Shown: in pieces, positions 1 to 13,790 of the stretch
Layout: each line of letters starts with the position of its first letter
Numbering within the stretch: the first letter of the stretch is position 1
NCBI RefSeq assembly: GCF_026213295.1
Contig: NC_079420.1
Span: 5,154,641-5,218,640, forward strand
Origin: Gadus chalcogrammus
Taxonomy: Eukaryota > Chordata > Actinopteri > Gadiformes > Gadidae
Length of the DNA stretch: 64,000 nucleotides
Direction of reading: 5' to 3'
Program-made: the position numbers and the translations under genes
The notes under the pieces: generated by a model
The model's database searches: none
Seen by the model: the letters and a program-made list of their open reading frames with translations, nothing else
What the model was told of the DNA's origin: nothing

Positions 1-1710
1 CCGCCCCTCCAGTGAAACTATCCAACCACTAAGCAATGCTTCCACACTTTCCCGCCCTTTTGTCTTTTACTTCCTGTATGATCCAGCCAATCGCATGCCA
101 AGTCCTACTGTGTTTGCTTTCAGTGTACCCACATGCAACAGCCAAATAAGTCTGGCCCTATTATCAGCTCCAGGTGAGATGGGAGGTGCGTCTGCCAGAC
201 AGGAATATCAAGTGGTTCGCTTTACAAGGTTTTGTAGATCAAACATGAGGAGCCATCTGTCGAAAAGCCTTGGAGGTGTGGAAAATAAAAAAACACAACT
301 TTGACACACAATGCAACCATATGGACAGTCTTGAAAAGAAACGGTTGGTTAGTTGATTAATTCACCTGTGTGTACCATTTTCCTTCCATTTTTTTACGAA
401 CCCATTTTTCTCTTCTTTTTTTTTCTTATACATGTTCCATGATATCCGTCCTGCGACATCATTGATATGCATTATCAGAATCAAAGCGAGGCAAATGGAC
501 TTCTGGAATTAGGGTTCTGTTGGTGTGTGGCAACTTGAGTGTGGCAAGTGAATCGAGATAAAGCAAGCATGGGATTTTGTCACAAACAAGGGTTTGTTTC
601 TTTAAGAAGTGTGTGTGTGTGTGTGTGTGTGGATGGCACTGGTTGCTGTCCTTGTGTTTGTAAAGATGTCAAGCCTTTATACAAATATATATATATGCTC
701 CAATCTTATCTATTTTAACCTATACACACTATTTTATCACGTCCTACAGAGCACCAGAGAGACTAAAGTAGAATTAGTCCATTTTAATAAAGCAAAGATT
801 TACTTTACTCTCCTCCATTGTAACGGTTATGAGAGAAGGAAAAGGTATAGTTGTCTCTAAAATAAAGAGTGAAATTGTTAACATGGAAAAGACAATCGTT
901 GGACACAGTAGGCCTATTGTACAGATATTTCCCCTCCTCAATCCAGGAGTCAAACCACTTTGAAGAGAGTTCATGTTGGAAGTGTGGGCACCATTTTTAA
1001 AACACATCCGTGTTCATCGATTTGTACCAGTGTTGCCGTGCAGTGACAGTGAATACAGTACTTTGTTTCATTTGTCAGTCGCAAACTGTACATGATGTAT
1101 ATCTCCTGGCCCGATTCCATTTTACTGTCAAATCAAGTTAACCAGCGGTAACAGAAAAATAAATATATGTTTTTATATATTTTCATTGCGTCAATTATTT
1201 TTTTGTTGTCATAATTCCTGTCCTTTCAGGGTTTTGTCGCAGGATATTAAAGCAAGGACAGAACATACATGTTAAGGTAATCAGTAGGTATGAATGGATG
1301 GACACAGTAATGGAAGCAACTGTATCCCTACAATATTACTACTATTTTAGAGAATAAATGTCGCATGGGGCCGGTTTGGTCTATTTAACATTTAACTTTG
1401 ACAAAATACTCTCCGACACCAGATGGCGACAATACCTCGAACCTGCTGAAACTTGTTTCGTTGGATTGTAAAAACAACGTTAATCCCCATAAATAAATCT
1501 CCATAGAGTTTACATCAATATTAAACGAAAAAATGCATTTACTGCAGAAAATGCGGTCAGTGTTGTAGTGCAAAATGAGGTTGAAATACGTTTAAGTAAA
1601 GCAAAATAGTTTAAGAAATGTTAAATGGCTAAAATCAAGTGAAGGGATTTGAACATAGTCTAAATGGAGTAAAAAATTTGCTAATGTGATCATGTTTGAA
1701 TACATTTGAG

Positions 1711-1711
<1 letters not shown>

Positions 1712-1745
<34 letters not shown>
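1712..1745. repeat. (TA)n microsatellite
   Basis: A run of alternating T and A of about 34 bases. No gene is nearby. Confidence 0.9.
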
Positions 1746-1747
<2 letters not shown>

Positions 1748-4310
1748 TTGCTTTGATTAGATCCCCCCTGCTGTTAAGGTCAAAGAGGAACTCTTATTAA
1801 ACCTTATTTGTATACTTATTTCCCACAGAAGTTAAGAACACATCTCATGGCCCTGCAGGTATGAATGGAAATGGGAGCTGTGTTTTCAACCTTTAAATAA
1901 TAGATTTAATCAGTTGTGTTAAATTATGGGGGTTCCTTCTCATTAGCTCTTGATTGAGTTCAGTCGTGTCACGCACCCTATATATGTGGGTCTTTAAAAT
2001 AAAAAAACGCATTTATGCGTTGGACAGCGAATCTGGTGTGGACTGTAGCTAATTGGCCATCTAGATAATATATGTGTTCTAGCGTCGCTCTGAAATTGCC
2101 TCATAAATGATCTGCTGCTTGTTCCTGGTTTTGTGTGCTTTTGAACAATCCGGAAAAGGGTGGCCACCTATGGGAACGGCTCACCGAGGATCACCGCAGT
2201 GAGTAGGCCTTCAACGTTTCTGTGATGATTGTTGAGGTGCTTTGGTCTGTTGGCTTCAAGTGAGCCGTGTTTTGGACTTGAGCACTGTACGCATTACCCT
2301 TCCTATCATCTCCCCCAAAATGCATGCCCTCTATTCCTCTTCTTTCCCCTCTTACTTTTCAAGGACTTCACTTTTGCAGTCAACACTGCTTTGCGGATTG
2401 CAGTTTGTTGAGTGCGTTTTGTATTGGCTGTGGTCGACAGGCAAGCTGGCTGACTGCACTGACTTGACTTTACTAAACCATGCATTCCTCCTCACTGATG
2501 AACACTACACTGGAAAATGTGTGCTCTGGCAACAAAATGGATCAACTGGGAAAATGAATAACTGGCATAGTTGTTTGGGGAAACTATCAAGATCCTCAAC
2601 TATAGGAAACAACTTCAGCCGTATCTGTAAAGTTCATAAGCCTTCTACTGTAGTTTGTTTTATTCTTAAAAATAGGTAAGTGATGGTGTAAGTAGAGAAA
2701 TCCCGGGGTATTTGAGTACTAACTTTTGTCAAGGGCTATTTTCTCGGTAAAGGACATCCACTAGGTTAAAGAACTCAACAGCTGTTGCGTCCTGAATTTG
2801 CAAGAAACCTCTATTTTTGGCAAGACAACCTTTTGTAGGATTGAAGGTCACTTCAAACCTTTCGGATTTGATGCCTCTCATTCTGAAGAACGGAACGTCA
2901 CTTCTTGCAGATGTCGTGTTGCTGCCCTCCATGAATCCACAAAAAGCACCTTGAAGCTTCATTGGTGTCAAGCCTGCCATGTCGCCCAAAGAGACTCACA
3001 AAGTAATGGACAGGCTTTTCTCTTTTCACAGACAAAAGACTGACTTCATGACTGACTTGGGTGTTGATGTTTAGTCTTTGCTTTGATGCTGTAATTACGT
3101 ATTCCACACTTGCACACAGAATGCCTACTCGTCACTACTACTCTCCCATTTATCTCGTCTTTCCTTTTCCACTTCCTATGCTACATTTGGAACTTGTCAA
3201 CTGCTGCTTGCAGTTTGACTGCTGATTTATGGACTCTGTGCAAGGTAGTTTTGTGCAATTAAGTATTTGATTAACCTCTGACATTGTCCCTTTGTTCAGG
3301 CCGCTGTTGACACTGGCGTGGTTTGTGGGAATCTTTTTTCTTATAAATGATTATTCCAATGCAAATTTTGCATTGTCTTGGTTTGCTCCATTGAAAATGA
3401 TAAAGTATTGGTACATTTATGTTTGTCTTTTAGAGTAATGGGCTTGCAACTCTAGCCACTGGTCGTTGAGCTGCTTTTAGTATGACAAATGTACTTTTTT
3501 GGCGAATTTTGATATTTTTAATTTCCGTGTTTTACCAAGTCCATTGGAAGATCTGTACAAACATCAGCTACAAAGGCAATTCGTTCTTGACACTTTAAAA
3601 AAACTCATAATGGTTGTGTTCACCATTATTTGTGTCATGACTACACCAGCTTAGCAGATATGGCTCTTGCTAGTCATAATGGTTTCTTTCATAATAAACA
3701 TTTGAGAAACGATATCAAGGAATTTGTAATATAAATAGCTGATACTTTTCATGAAGCGTAGTTTAATTCAGAGTGGTGAGATGGGCCTAGAAAGTAGGTG
3801 GGTGTGCTTAATGTAACCGTAATGATCTCCTCAAACAGTGAAGTATGGAAATTACATTTTGTTAAGCCTGGCAGTGTTGTGCCCATTGATGGATGTTTCT
3901 GTGGATCGACTGGTGGCCCTGCTGACTCATTCAACTCCCCCTCGATAGTGACGACAACTACCAAGCAGAGCTGTTTGTTGAAATCTCCTACCATGTTTGT
4001 ACATCCTACTGTGTCTGTGACTCAAACGTATCAATGAAATGCAGAACAGACGTTTGAAGGTGAACGGAAGACCAGGAGCACTTCAGTCTAGAAACTCATG
4101 CCAGTGGGTATTTTGGGGCCACTTTACACTTGCATGCAAATAATAGTAAATAATATTGAAACCTTAGGGGAGAACTACAATAAGACAAAGTATACAGTAC
4201 ATGTACAGCTGGCTATTTGGTTTGGGAGGGTATTTAAGTAAAATAAAGATTATTTGTGTCTGTATATATGCTGCATATCCCTGTGATGGTGTGAAAGTGT
4301 TAACTTTCAG

Positions 4311-4975
4311 AAGTGATTTCGGGTCATCTGGAGTTCCTGGTGTTGGTGAGACCGGCCAGCTCCTCCAGGAAAGGTAAGGCCTTTGGCTTGATTCGATAAA
4401 GTTCAGTTAATCTGATCACATTCAGGTTGGCAGACGGTTCACGTTGCTGTGACTCAAGTCCTCGGCGCAAATGTGTTTCTTACGGGTGAAGATGGAACAT
4501 TCAGCAGATCAGTGCCCATTCTGCAGATGACCTGGTGAGATCTGTAATCAACTTACTTATCATAATGGACATCAAATGGCAATGACACAATCCCTCCCAA
4601 TTTTTTTTTTTGTCGTTTGAGGAGCCTAGTATTTTGGATGAGGTAACCACTATGCACTTATTGGCCACCAATTAAAACGAGTTTCCGAACCCTGCCACTA
4701 AATGTAATGATCCGATTTAACAGATTGCACTGTCACTGCATTTATGGGTTTTTGAATGCCAATGAAATGTTTATTAATCTTTGGTGGTTCAACTCTGCAG
4801 TCTCTCCTTGGCCGCAGGTAGTGGTCGCCATACAAACTGGCCTGTTGGTCGGGATTCCACATGGCTGTACCTTCAACCAAAGTCTGTACCATCAGTCGGT
4901 TACGAGGGTTGGCAGCTACAATGGCTCGATTGCTTGTCACCGTTGACAACCGGACCTGTGACCATTTGTTATTAG
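4311..4975 (+). other. Candidate chain of three exons, unknown gene
   Basis: Three segments with good splice signals can be joined in one open frame. The first is 4311-4373 (acceptor aactttcag, donor gtaagg), the second 4426-4534 (acceptor cattcag, donor gtgaga), and the last 4801-4975 (acceptor ctctgcag), ending in a TAG stop. The combined open stretch is about 115 codons. I do not recognise the peptide. Because I chose the frame after inspection, chance remains a real explanation. It could be the 3' end of an unannotated gene, exons of a long non-coding RNA, or a decayed gene. Confidence 0.2.
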
Positions 4976-6408
4976 TATTTTATTTCGGCGAGTCTGAGCC
5001 CAGCTATTGTATTTCTAGCCCCCCTAGCTGGTAAACCTCGTAATGCCTAAACTTACTAACCTAAAACCTAAACGAGAAAATCTCAAACCCACTAACTCAA
5101 TGTGAAAATCTCCTATCATGAACTAAACCATCACTAAACTAATCCTCTAACATAAATATGAATGAGTGCCTATAATATTCACACCTAAACCAAACCGTTA
5201 ACTTGTGCATTCAATTGACCAGCCTTAATCCTGTGCCAAAACGAACATTTCAAAATATAACAACCTAAACCAAACGTGTCCCTTCGGCTCCACCTATTTT
5301 GGTTCTTCACCTATGGGTTTAATCCTGGGCTTGAAATGCTTTAGATTATATTTGTTATGTAAAAATGTGTTGCTTCATAAATAAACATGATTTAATTATT
5401 ACGACTTGTGTTTAGGTTGCATGCAAACTATTTCTTAAGTGTCTGAGTGTTAACACGGAGCGTCGATTGGTTGTGCTGATTGTATGGAGTTAAAGATCTT
5501 TCTATCTTGCCATAAGAGAATGTGTTGCTGTGTCCCAAGACAGTCTTTTTAAATGGTTAACAATGTGCTCTCATTAAGAAGTGACAAACGAATGCTATTA
5601 AACTACTTTCAGCTTGCTGATCTCGGTATTGGTGTGACCTGCCCTGAGGAGCTAGCCTTCTGAATATTTACTCACCTGTCACTTTCACTTAATCAAGGCA
5701 CCCCGTTTGGTTTGGGAAGCTGCCTCGCCTGTCAATCACTTGCACACACAATGTTATCATGGCTCCAAAACAGATGTGAACAGCCAATGGGAAGAAATAG
5801 ATGGAGTGAACCAAGGTCTTTGCTTTTTTAACCTTTACAAACATGTCTGCCCTGTACAATTTTGATGCAGCAGCTTGTTTAGACGATTTTACTCCATACA
5901 TGGTATTTGACACTAAAAGGCTTCATATTTAACTGAACCAGATGAAGCCTGTTAAGATTTTTCATTTTCTGCAATTTAAAAGGCTGACTCAAACGATTGT
6001 TTTATAGAAAGTGACCATATGTCTAGTCTAAATGTCATCTAAATATAGATTTCTGATATTGCAGTGATACAGACCACACAATTGTAGATTCTCTCTACGT
6101 TGGAGAGCAATAAAACCGATATATTTTGAGCTGCATTACACATTGAATGCCATAAAAAACATCCAGTGACCTTTTGCAAGGCAAGAATATCTAGCCAGTC
6201 TTTCCTAATTGAAATATCAACTTGAGCCTTTTTAAAATGACATTTTGAGAATCCATATAAAAACACAATGCTGGGAGGTCAATGAAAACATTCATGAAGT
6301 TGTGTAATACACGAAACAAAATAAACTGATGCCTATTAAATGGCTATATCATTACAGTGAAAACGTTGTGATTGTGTTTCCTCAGTATTCTTAATTCAAG
6401 AGGACAAG

Positions 6409-6496
<88 letters not shown>
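6409..6496. repeat. (CA)n microsatellite
   Basis: About 44 uninterrupted CA units, followed by a short CT run. It sits just before the CpG-richer patch. Confidence 0.95.
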
Positions 6497-6501
<5 letters not shown>

Positions 6502-6539
6502 TCTCTCTCTCTCTGTAGTCTTTACATTATCCCCCCTTG

Positions 6540-7005
6540 TATCTCCACGGGCGACCGTCGCGTAAGACAGCACCGCTCGATTAACATCACACGAGGCTTT
6601 GTAGGGCTGTGGTGGCCCGGGCTCAGCGTATCGCCATCAAGTGTAGAAGTTCCACTGCAGGGGTGTGACTTCTGCAGTCAGGGGAGCTGCGTCTCTCATG
6701 GAAATGCTACACACAGCGTTTTCCACAGCCCACTAACGCAGGCGGACACATATTCTGGTTCACGTATAGAAGCCCTCACCGTTTATCCCCGTTTTGCCGT
6801 GTATCGCGCATGCACGCCGCGGGATAAGAACAGCACGGCTCGCCGTGGACGCGTCCCGCCGGATCGAGCAACATCAGCACCAGCTTCAGCATCAGCACAA
6901 GCAGCACCTGTGCGTCCGTTGATGGGGACAAGAGACGCGTGAAGAAGGGAAGAGCGGTGGAGTGGGTTCCCCCCCTTCCCCATTGCACCAAAAGAAAACT
7001 CTGGG
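6540..7005 (+). promoter_or_regulatory. CpG-rich patch, possible promoter or 5' exon
   Basis: CpG is visibly more frequent here than in the flanks, with several CGCG and CCGCGG-type sites, and the patch ends at a good splice donor (GTAAG from 7006). This pattern would fit a promoter plus untranslated first exon, possibly for syt12, whose first coding exon starts 8 kb downstream. No TATA box or transcript evidence supports it, so this is inference. Confidence 0.2.
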
Positions 7006-7009
7006 GTAA

Positions 7010-8880
7010 GGATGGCTTGTTCACTTTTGCTGTTGAATGAAAATACATTGGGAGTCCCAAGTCCCGTTTTGAATGCCGTTGGCCTAAATATGCCTTCACT
7101 GTGTAATTCCAGCACTACTACAAATGCATTAGGAGCGAGACAATTGGTGGACTTCACCTCTCACGGCCGTTGGCTTTTAGATGGACATAAAAAAGGACAC
7201 AGTTCAGCACCGAGCCATTCGCCTGGCCAGTAAATGCCATGCATATTCTGGGGATAGAGATTTGGACGTAATGTCCTCTCTCACAGACCGTTAAGAAATA
7301 GAAGTGCTTTAAAGTAAGAATTTGGTTTTCCTAATCGGTGTGATGCGCGTCACTACTACCGTTAGACCATCCTATCGGAGGCGCTTTAGTTTTGAATGTG
7401 GGACATTGGGGAATAGTAGGCTATAAGGTAACAAGTCAAGTGGTAGGAGCCGCTCTTCAAGCTCCACCGTCGGCGTTGAGTGGCGACCCAAGCGTCCGAG
7501 GACCAGTGTTGCCAGATTGGGCGGGAAATCTGGCCCAATATAGCAACACTGCCGAAGACCTGTGGCCTTGCTACCGAGCATCTGGTTCCCCGGACGTAGG
7601 CACGGTGGGTTTATCATCATCCTATATACCTTTACCGCAAAAGAACCTCTTCATATGCCCAGACCCTTCAGAATAGCTCGTTGGCTGTGAAGAAGGCATA
7701 GGGTTGGGGTTCGGGGCTAACCCTTTTAATTATTACATTTGCATCACACTACTTTCTCGTTGAATGGGATAGAGCAGCCACATGGAGGATTATGCAACAG
7801 CCAGAGCACGTGTTGTTCCCGTCTGCTCCGGACGGTCACACTACACAACTAGGTCTGAGGGTCCCACTGCGTTCTGTCTGAGACACCGCGTTTAGTTGCA
7901 TCGTTGTTAAAATATGATTTTTCCGATTTAGATGCAGTTATTTCTTCTGAGTAAATCTACTTGGCGGGTCACGACTCTCTGCTGATTTTAACGCTCTATT
8001 AACTGAACCCATCACACGCACAGACGGTCCAAGGGAAGCCCAGAGCAACGACAACACGAAAGTCCGTCGTTTCAAATGAATTACAATGCCAACGTATAGG
8101 CAATGAGGCCTCTCCCTGATACATTACACTCTGCTGCCTTTCCATTTTTGCGCCAGCTAAGTAGTAGCCTACTCCTCCATCTAATCTACACTCTGGGTGT
8201 TATGTGGTATTATCTTGGTGATATAACTGATATATCTAGACGTATGCTTGTTTTGTCCAAGACCCTAACAGAATGAACTATATATGTTGAAATATGATCT
8301 GCTTTGCGATTCAATTTCAACACGCGCAATCATCGAAGTCATCTCTCTCTCTCTCTCTCTCTCGCGCTCTCGCTCTCTCGCTCTCGGAATGCCCCCAGCT
8401 TCCCTGCAACCATATTATGTTGCAATGTAACTTCCAACACCAACGTAATTTGATAGTTTGGTAAAAGCCATGGGATTCTGGCCCATAAGTGTGTGATTAC
8501 TGTAATGCTGCATGGACGTGTATAGACACTACCGTTGTATTTATTGCAACAGTTTGCACTTCCACATCCTAATTTCTGTGTCGTTAGGTTAGAGACCAAA
8601 GAAAGATGGTCAGTCACTGTAAAAAGAGATGCAAGGCAACTGGGCTCCAGTGTAAAACCTACTTCAATAAGTGACAGTTGTAATAGATGATGCTTTGCTC
8701 CATCCGGCCCACATGGTGGAAACATAAGTCCAGGGCGCGTCATGTTGCTTCAGCCCCTGAATGATGAAGATGGTTGGACTGCAAAGGGCTGGGTTCTCCA
8801 CTCGGTGTTCGACCCACACGCAGCTCTCCGATGGCACATGCTCATCGACATCAATAGCCCTGACATGTTGCTTGATGAGT
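7010..8880. other. Non-coding DNA, no gene seen
   Basis: No coding sequence is recognised. A short inverted pair, cagtgttgc at 7504-7512 and gcaacactg at 7543-7551, resembles the termini of small DNA transposons but is not diagnostic. A CT/CG-rich simple run lies at 8340-8386. Confidence 0.45.
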
Positions 8881-8888
8881 CGTCGTCG

Positions 8889-8928
<40 letters not shown>
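8889..8928. repeat. Homopolymer C run
   Basis: About 40 consecutive C residues. This is G-quadruplex/i-motif-prone, and its exact length is likely unreliable in any assembly. Confidence 0.95.
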
Positions 8929-8929
<1 letters not shown>

Positions 8930-9080
8930 TTCGACCAATGAGCCGAATCATAACCTGCTGCTTCAGCGGAAACATAGGAAATGGATGGTGCATGGACAGA
9001 TGGACGGATAGTTGGATGGTTGGGCGAAAGAAAGTATGGAGAGTGGAGTGGACCGGTAGAGGGATGAATGGTGAGTTGGA

Positions 9081-9120
9081 TTGATGGATGGATGGATGAA
9101 TAGGTGGATGGATGGATGGG
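9081..9120. repeat. (GGAT)n tetranucleotide repeat
   Basis: Imperfect GGAT/GATG units extend a longer degenerate stretch starting near 9000. Confidence 0.8.
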
Positions 9121-9152
9121 TAAATCGATCAGAACGGTAGCTGAGTGGCAAC

Positions 9153-9169
9153 CGAGAGAGAGAGAGAGG

Positions 9170-9217
<48 letters not shown>

Positions 9218-9260
9218 GAGAGAGAGAGAGGGAGGGAGAGGGGGAGAGAGGGAGAGAGAT
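9153..9260. repeat. (GA)n-rich simple repeat
   Basis: Purine-only tract of GA and GGGA units, about 105 bp. Frames through it encode only Arg/Glu repeats and are not genes. Confidence 0.9.
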
Positions 9261-9753
9261 GTTTAATTTAATTGTGAGTCATTGGGTGGGATTAAAAGCG
9301 AACTTGATTTATCAGTCAGTCCAACATTCGAAGCCAAAGAGAGAGAGAAGGGCTGTCTGTGATCACACATCAAACCCCCCCACCCCCAACCCCCAAACCC
9401 CTCGCCCCCTCCCACTCCCTGCCTGTCTGTTTGTCTCCTCTGCTCTTTCCTCCATTCCAATCTCCTTCTTCTCCCGCTGTTTCTCCATCCACCCACTCTG
9501 CCTCCAGCCCGGTTTCGCCCCTACTCCACCCCCCCCGGCCATTGGGGCTGTGGTAATAAATTCTGGTGGCCATTACTATTGATCAGAGCTGCTTGGGTGT
9601 ACCGGAGCCATAAAGGAGCATCTCATATGATCCTCGTTTTGATCTCACTGGCTAGCAGCCTTCCAAGAAATTGGTCTACTTTTCACTTCTTGGACTCTTT
9701 CTTTTGTTTTTGATTTATTTTTTTTCTCTCACTTGTGCATACACACACACACA

Positions 9754-9789
<36 letters not shown>

Positions 9790-12700
9790 CTATGTTTATA
9801 CATCAATATACTTTACCATTTATAGACATTTTTATGTATGAAAGTACAGCGCTCCTTTCACTAACACAACCATTGGGCCTTTACATAGTTAATCTATTCT
9901 ACAAAATAACGATAACATATTAATATTAATCTAATCAATTAGATTTTTCATGTATCCAAGTATTCTAAGTAACATCTCCTTCACAATGTCAGCAAAGTAG
10001 GTTTAGTTCACTGACATGCTAGGCTAGCCTTATGCTGGATAAAACATAGACGATTAATCAAATTTAGAAAATGTGAGGGACCACTCACCTTGCGATAGAT
10101 TTAGATACATTCAGTGTTGACACACACACACCACACTAACCATTCCCCAATAAACCAGTACAGATTCTCAACACCGGAAGTCGTTACAATCTCTCACGAT
10201 CACTCTACAAGCCTTCCCTCCATATTGGAAGACAACCTCACTAAAGCTTTTACCGCCATGGCTTTTGTTATGAATACTTGATGAATTCATGGTATTTCGT
10301 TAAGTCAGCATGGCTCCTGATTGGCTATCGTCTTTCCCAGGTGACAATCAATTGCCTGTGTACTTGGCTGTCGTCAGGGTTCCCCCCCACACTAAAGGAC
10401 ATCGTCGTATTTAACTTGTTTAATATTTAATCTAACCACGCCCCACACCACAGCACTTTGCTGACCAGAGTCGGAAGGGGAAAATCGGGCACAAACTCTG
10501 GCTAATTACCCTGTACGTTGTGTCGATACTCTCCCTGGTGGTTTTAAAGGAAGTCAATGAAAAATAATCAATGTTTCCAGGCATGCATCGTTCAAGAGCC
10601 AAATACACTCCTGGAGAAGATCTCTGCCTCTACACTGCCAGCTATGAGCTGTTCTCTACATTCATCTGTCTTTCTACCAAAAAAGATTTTTTTGAACAAA
10701 ATTCTTAACAAATAGCAGTTGCAGTAATGGGGTTGCTAGAAAGATTAATAAATGTCGGCCTTGTATCTCTCTCTTTCGGTCTCTCGCTCTCGCCGTCTCT
10801 CTTTCTCTCTCTCGTTCTGGTTGTGGCCCGAGCGCTTTCTCTCTTTCTCTCGCTCTCGCTCGCTCGCTCGCCTCTCATAGCTGGGCTCTCTTAATCAATA
10901 TCTCTCCCTCTCACACATGAACTTGTTTTCTGTTGTCTTCTCCTATCGAAAGAAACACAGGCAGACACAATCTTTATCCTCCATCTTACACACTCGCACG
11001 TACACACACTCCAGCTGTCGCTCCCCCCTCCACAGGCCGCGTGTAGACTGAGGCTGTGTCTCTGCAGGTGGTCTGGACCTTAGCAGACATATCCACAGTA
11101 CCTCTCTGTGTCACCATGGAGAACGGGCGTGCTGCTAATTCCTTGGGAGGAAATTGAGGAAGAGGGAGGGAGAGAGAGAGAGAATGAGAGCGAGGATAGG
11201 TGACTGTTTGCCAACAGTTCAGTGCCAACCCAATACTTCTAAAATGCTGAATAAAGATCTTTAAATTGAGAAAGGCAAGTGGTCCCAGCAAGCTAAAATA
11301 CATTTTCACTCATTTATTTTCTTAATTTATGCTTTTCATTAGCCTACAAGCATAAAAGGAGAAACAATGAGAGTTGAGATCTGAAATTGTACTTCATCTC
11401 CCATGGATGTGCTGGATAGGGGTAGGATAGTTGAGTTGTTGTGTTGCCTATCTGCCTTCAATGGAAGTTATGGGATTCAGTTCAACGAGAATGTAACACA
11501 GGAGTTGTACAGGCAAGAGAATAGAACTACACCATGGAGGTAAGAATAGAATAAAGTAAAACAATGAGGAGCTGACGCTAGACTTCTTCACTGGATCTCT
11601 GTAAGAGTTAATGACTGAACATGTCTGCCATGAATATACATTTGTAAACATTGTTTATATTTTGAATGTTTTGAATGTTTGAATTTTGAATATTTTGAAT
11701 GTGAAAATAATCAATTATGCCAAAATGCGTCTCATAACAGTACTGCCTTGGCTCAATCAACATCAGTGTTTTTAGCTCTGCTTAAACCACTCTCTTAGTA
11801 AGTGTGTGTGCGTGATAACTGTTGGTTGTGTTGTGATGACAAAGTCATCCCGGGATTATTGTCTGTAAATAGGATCTTTATTATGGCATCTCCTCCTCGG
11901 TTTTGCCTTCATGACTCAAACCATCTGGAAAATGAATAAATAAATGATAAACTGAGATGAACAAACATTTGGCTTGTCGATCTTTGTTCATCCCCACAGG
12001 CTTTCCTGGTTTTAAGGCTGTGGATATGAAGTGAGTGGACAACAGTATAACTCTTTAATGACGTGGTTAACAGTATACTTGTTAAGCCTTGTATAAGTAC
12101 TGCTATTACCTTATATTAGTATTGCGTCATCGTCCATGGCGGTGTATTACTGCATTTCGCTGTGCAGTGAGTCATATTTCAAACATGAGTCAGGCTGAGA
12201 GAACTTGTTGCATAACAATAACGCCAGAACGCCACTTGTGTTTGAATTTTCGTCTGTAGTCGGTACGGTTGACTTTATTGATCTAAAATGAGATGAGACG
12301 TACTTTATTCCTCCCAGATTAAATCTGAGTGACACAGCAGCAGAAGAGAAACATCATTAGTGCTGCTGCTCGCTGCCACCGTCTCCTACTCTACAATCAC
12401 AAAAGGAATATTAAAACTTCTTTCAAACTATACTGAACCCTTAACCTTTCTATTATGTAGTACGTTCACTCGTTACCCAATTATATCCAATGACGTTTCA
12501 TCTTTTTGGGCCCCATAAATTCGACACAGCCATCAGAACGCAAAGATGTGTGTGCTGTATCTTCTGTGCCGATATTGAGGTTAAAATATATAAAGATGAG
12601 TCCTGTGTTGATAGTTACTATAGTACACCTGTGAGTTATTGTTTGTTTTGTGTTGTAGTTATATTCGGACAGTGTTAGTGTTTACTCATTCAGATCTTAA

Positions 12701-13350
12701 CAACTATACGCATGAAGGGCCAAACTAGTCTTCTGGGTCCAGCAACCTTTCAAGTGTTCCTTGAGGTACCATGATGCACTTGTCATCAGTGCTACACTTT
12801 GCAGCAAAGTGATGTTATTTACTGTTCTTTTGCGATAACATTCATTGCAGGCATACTTTATATAATTAAGGGGTACGCCTACATTCCACAGCCATGACGC
12901 AGATCGCTGGGTTTGAGATGATCGGAGGTGTTGTTTTTAATGCTTTGCAGTACTTTTCAGTGCCTCACGATGTTGGCTGGCAGTGCATCGCAGAGCCTCT
13001 ATTTCTACTCTATTTTCATCGAATCACTGGAAATGTGATGTCCATCGCAACTTTTTCCCTCTGTATTTTTGTGATATTTTGCAATATGTGCAAGAAAATG
13101 AAGCTCATGGGAACTTTCCATTAGTGGTAAGATCTGCACCTGACAACGCTGCGAAATCGATACGCAGCTTCCAGAAGATTCACCGAAGGCGGTGGTTGGC
13201 CTGTTTGCAAATCCGGACGACGTAATGGGGCCAAGCCCTGAGGAGGGGAAAACGCTTTCTTGAGTACATTTCCTTACGGAAGTGAGTTCTGCTGATCAAA
13301 ACAAAAGTGTTATTGGCTGGGAGCTTTAGGGGAGAGGGCCTGGGCTGAGC
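9261..13350. other. Non-coding DNA with simple repeats
   Basis: No gene is recognised. The stretch contains an ACAC/ACGC tract at 9738-9790 and a CT/CG-rich run at about 10765-10875. A short segment at 11999-12030 is bounded by a good acceptor (tccccacag) and donor (gtgagtgg) but is too short to assign. Confidence 0.45.
9738..9790. repeat. (ACAC)(ACGC)n microsatellite
   Basis: A CA tract passes into about ten ACGC tetranucleotides. This is a compound microsatellite. Confidence 0.9.
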
Positions 13351-13358
13351 TGGACACA

Positions 13359-13413
13359 GGTGAGGAGGTGAGGAGGTGAGGAGGTGAGGAGGTGAGGAGG
13401 TGAGGAGGTGAGG
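13359..13413. repeat. Octanucleotide repeat (GAGGTGAG)n
   Basis: About seven perfect copies of the 8-bp unit GAGGTGAG in tandem. Confidence 0.9.
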
Positions 13414-13790
13414 AATGCCCACCTTCCCTCCCTTCTCTTCCTCCCTCACTATCTCTCTCCCTACCTCCTCCCTCCCTTCTCAACCCTCACTCCCTCTCTC
13501 CCTACCTCCTCCCTCTCCCTCCCTCCCTTCTCCTCTTCCCTTCCTCCCTCTCTCCCTACCTCCTGCCTCTCCCTCCCTCCCTTCTCCTCTTCCCTTCCTC
13601 CCTCTCTCCCTACCTCCTCCCTCCCTCCCTCCCTTCTCCTCTTCACTCACTCCCTCTCTCCCTACCTCCTCCCTCCCTCCCTCCCTCCCTTCTCCTCTTC
13701 CTTTACTCCCTCTCTCCCTACCTCCTTCCTCCCCTTCCTCCCTCTCCTTCCCCCCCCCCCCCCCCCTTCTCCTCCTCCCTCAATCTCTCT
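13414..13790. repeat. Polypyrimidine minisatellite
   Basis: Near-pure C/T strand built from CCCT and CTACCTCCTCCCT-like units with a higher-order period of roughly 70-90 bp, ending in a C run at about 13751-13766. Long Ser/Pro/Leu open frames here come from base composition and are not genes. Confidence 0.85.

Larger units (their letters stand above)
1..6408. other. Non-coding or unassigned DNA
   Basis: No gene is recognised here. The sequence is moderately AT-rich with short simple repeats, and all open frames are short and unlike known proteins. The only coding-like signal is the chain of splice-bounded segments at 4311-4975, listed separately. Smaller splice-bounded segments (1230-1276 and 1829-1858) are also visible but are too short to judge. 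Confidence 0.5.
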
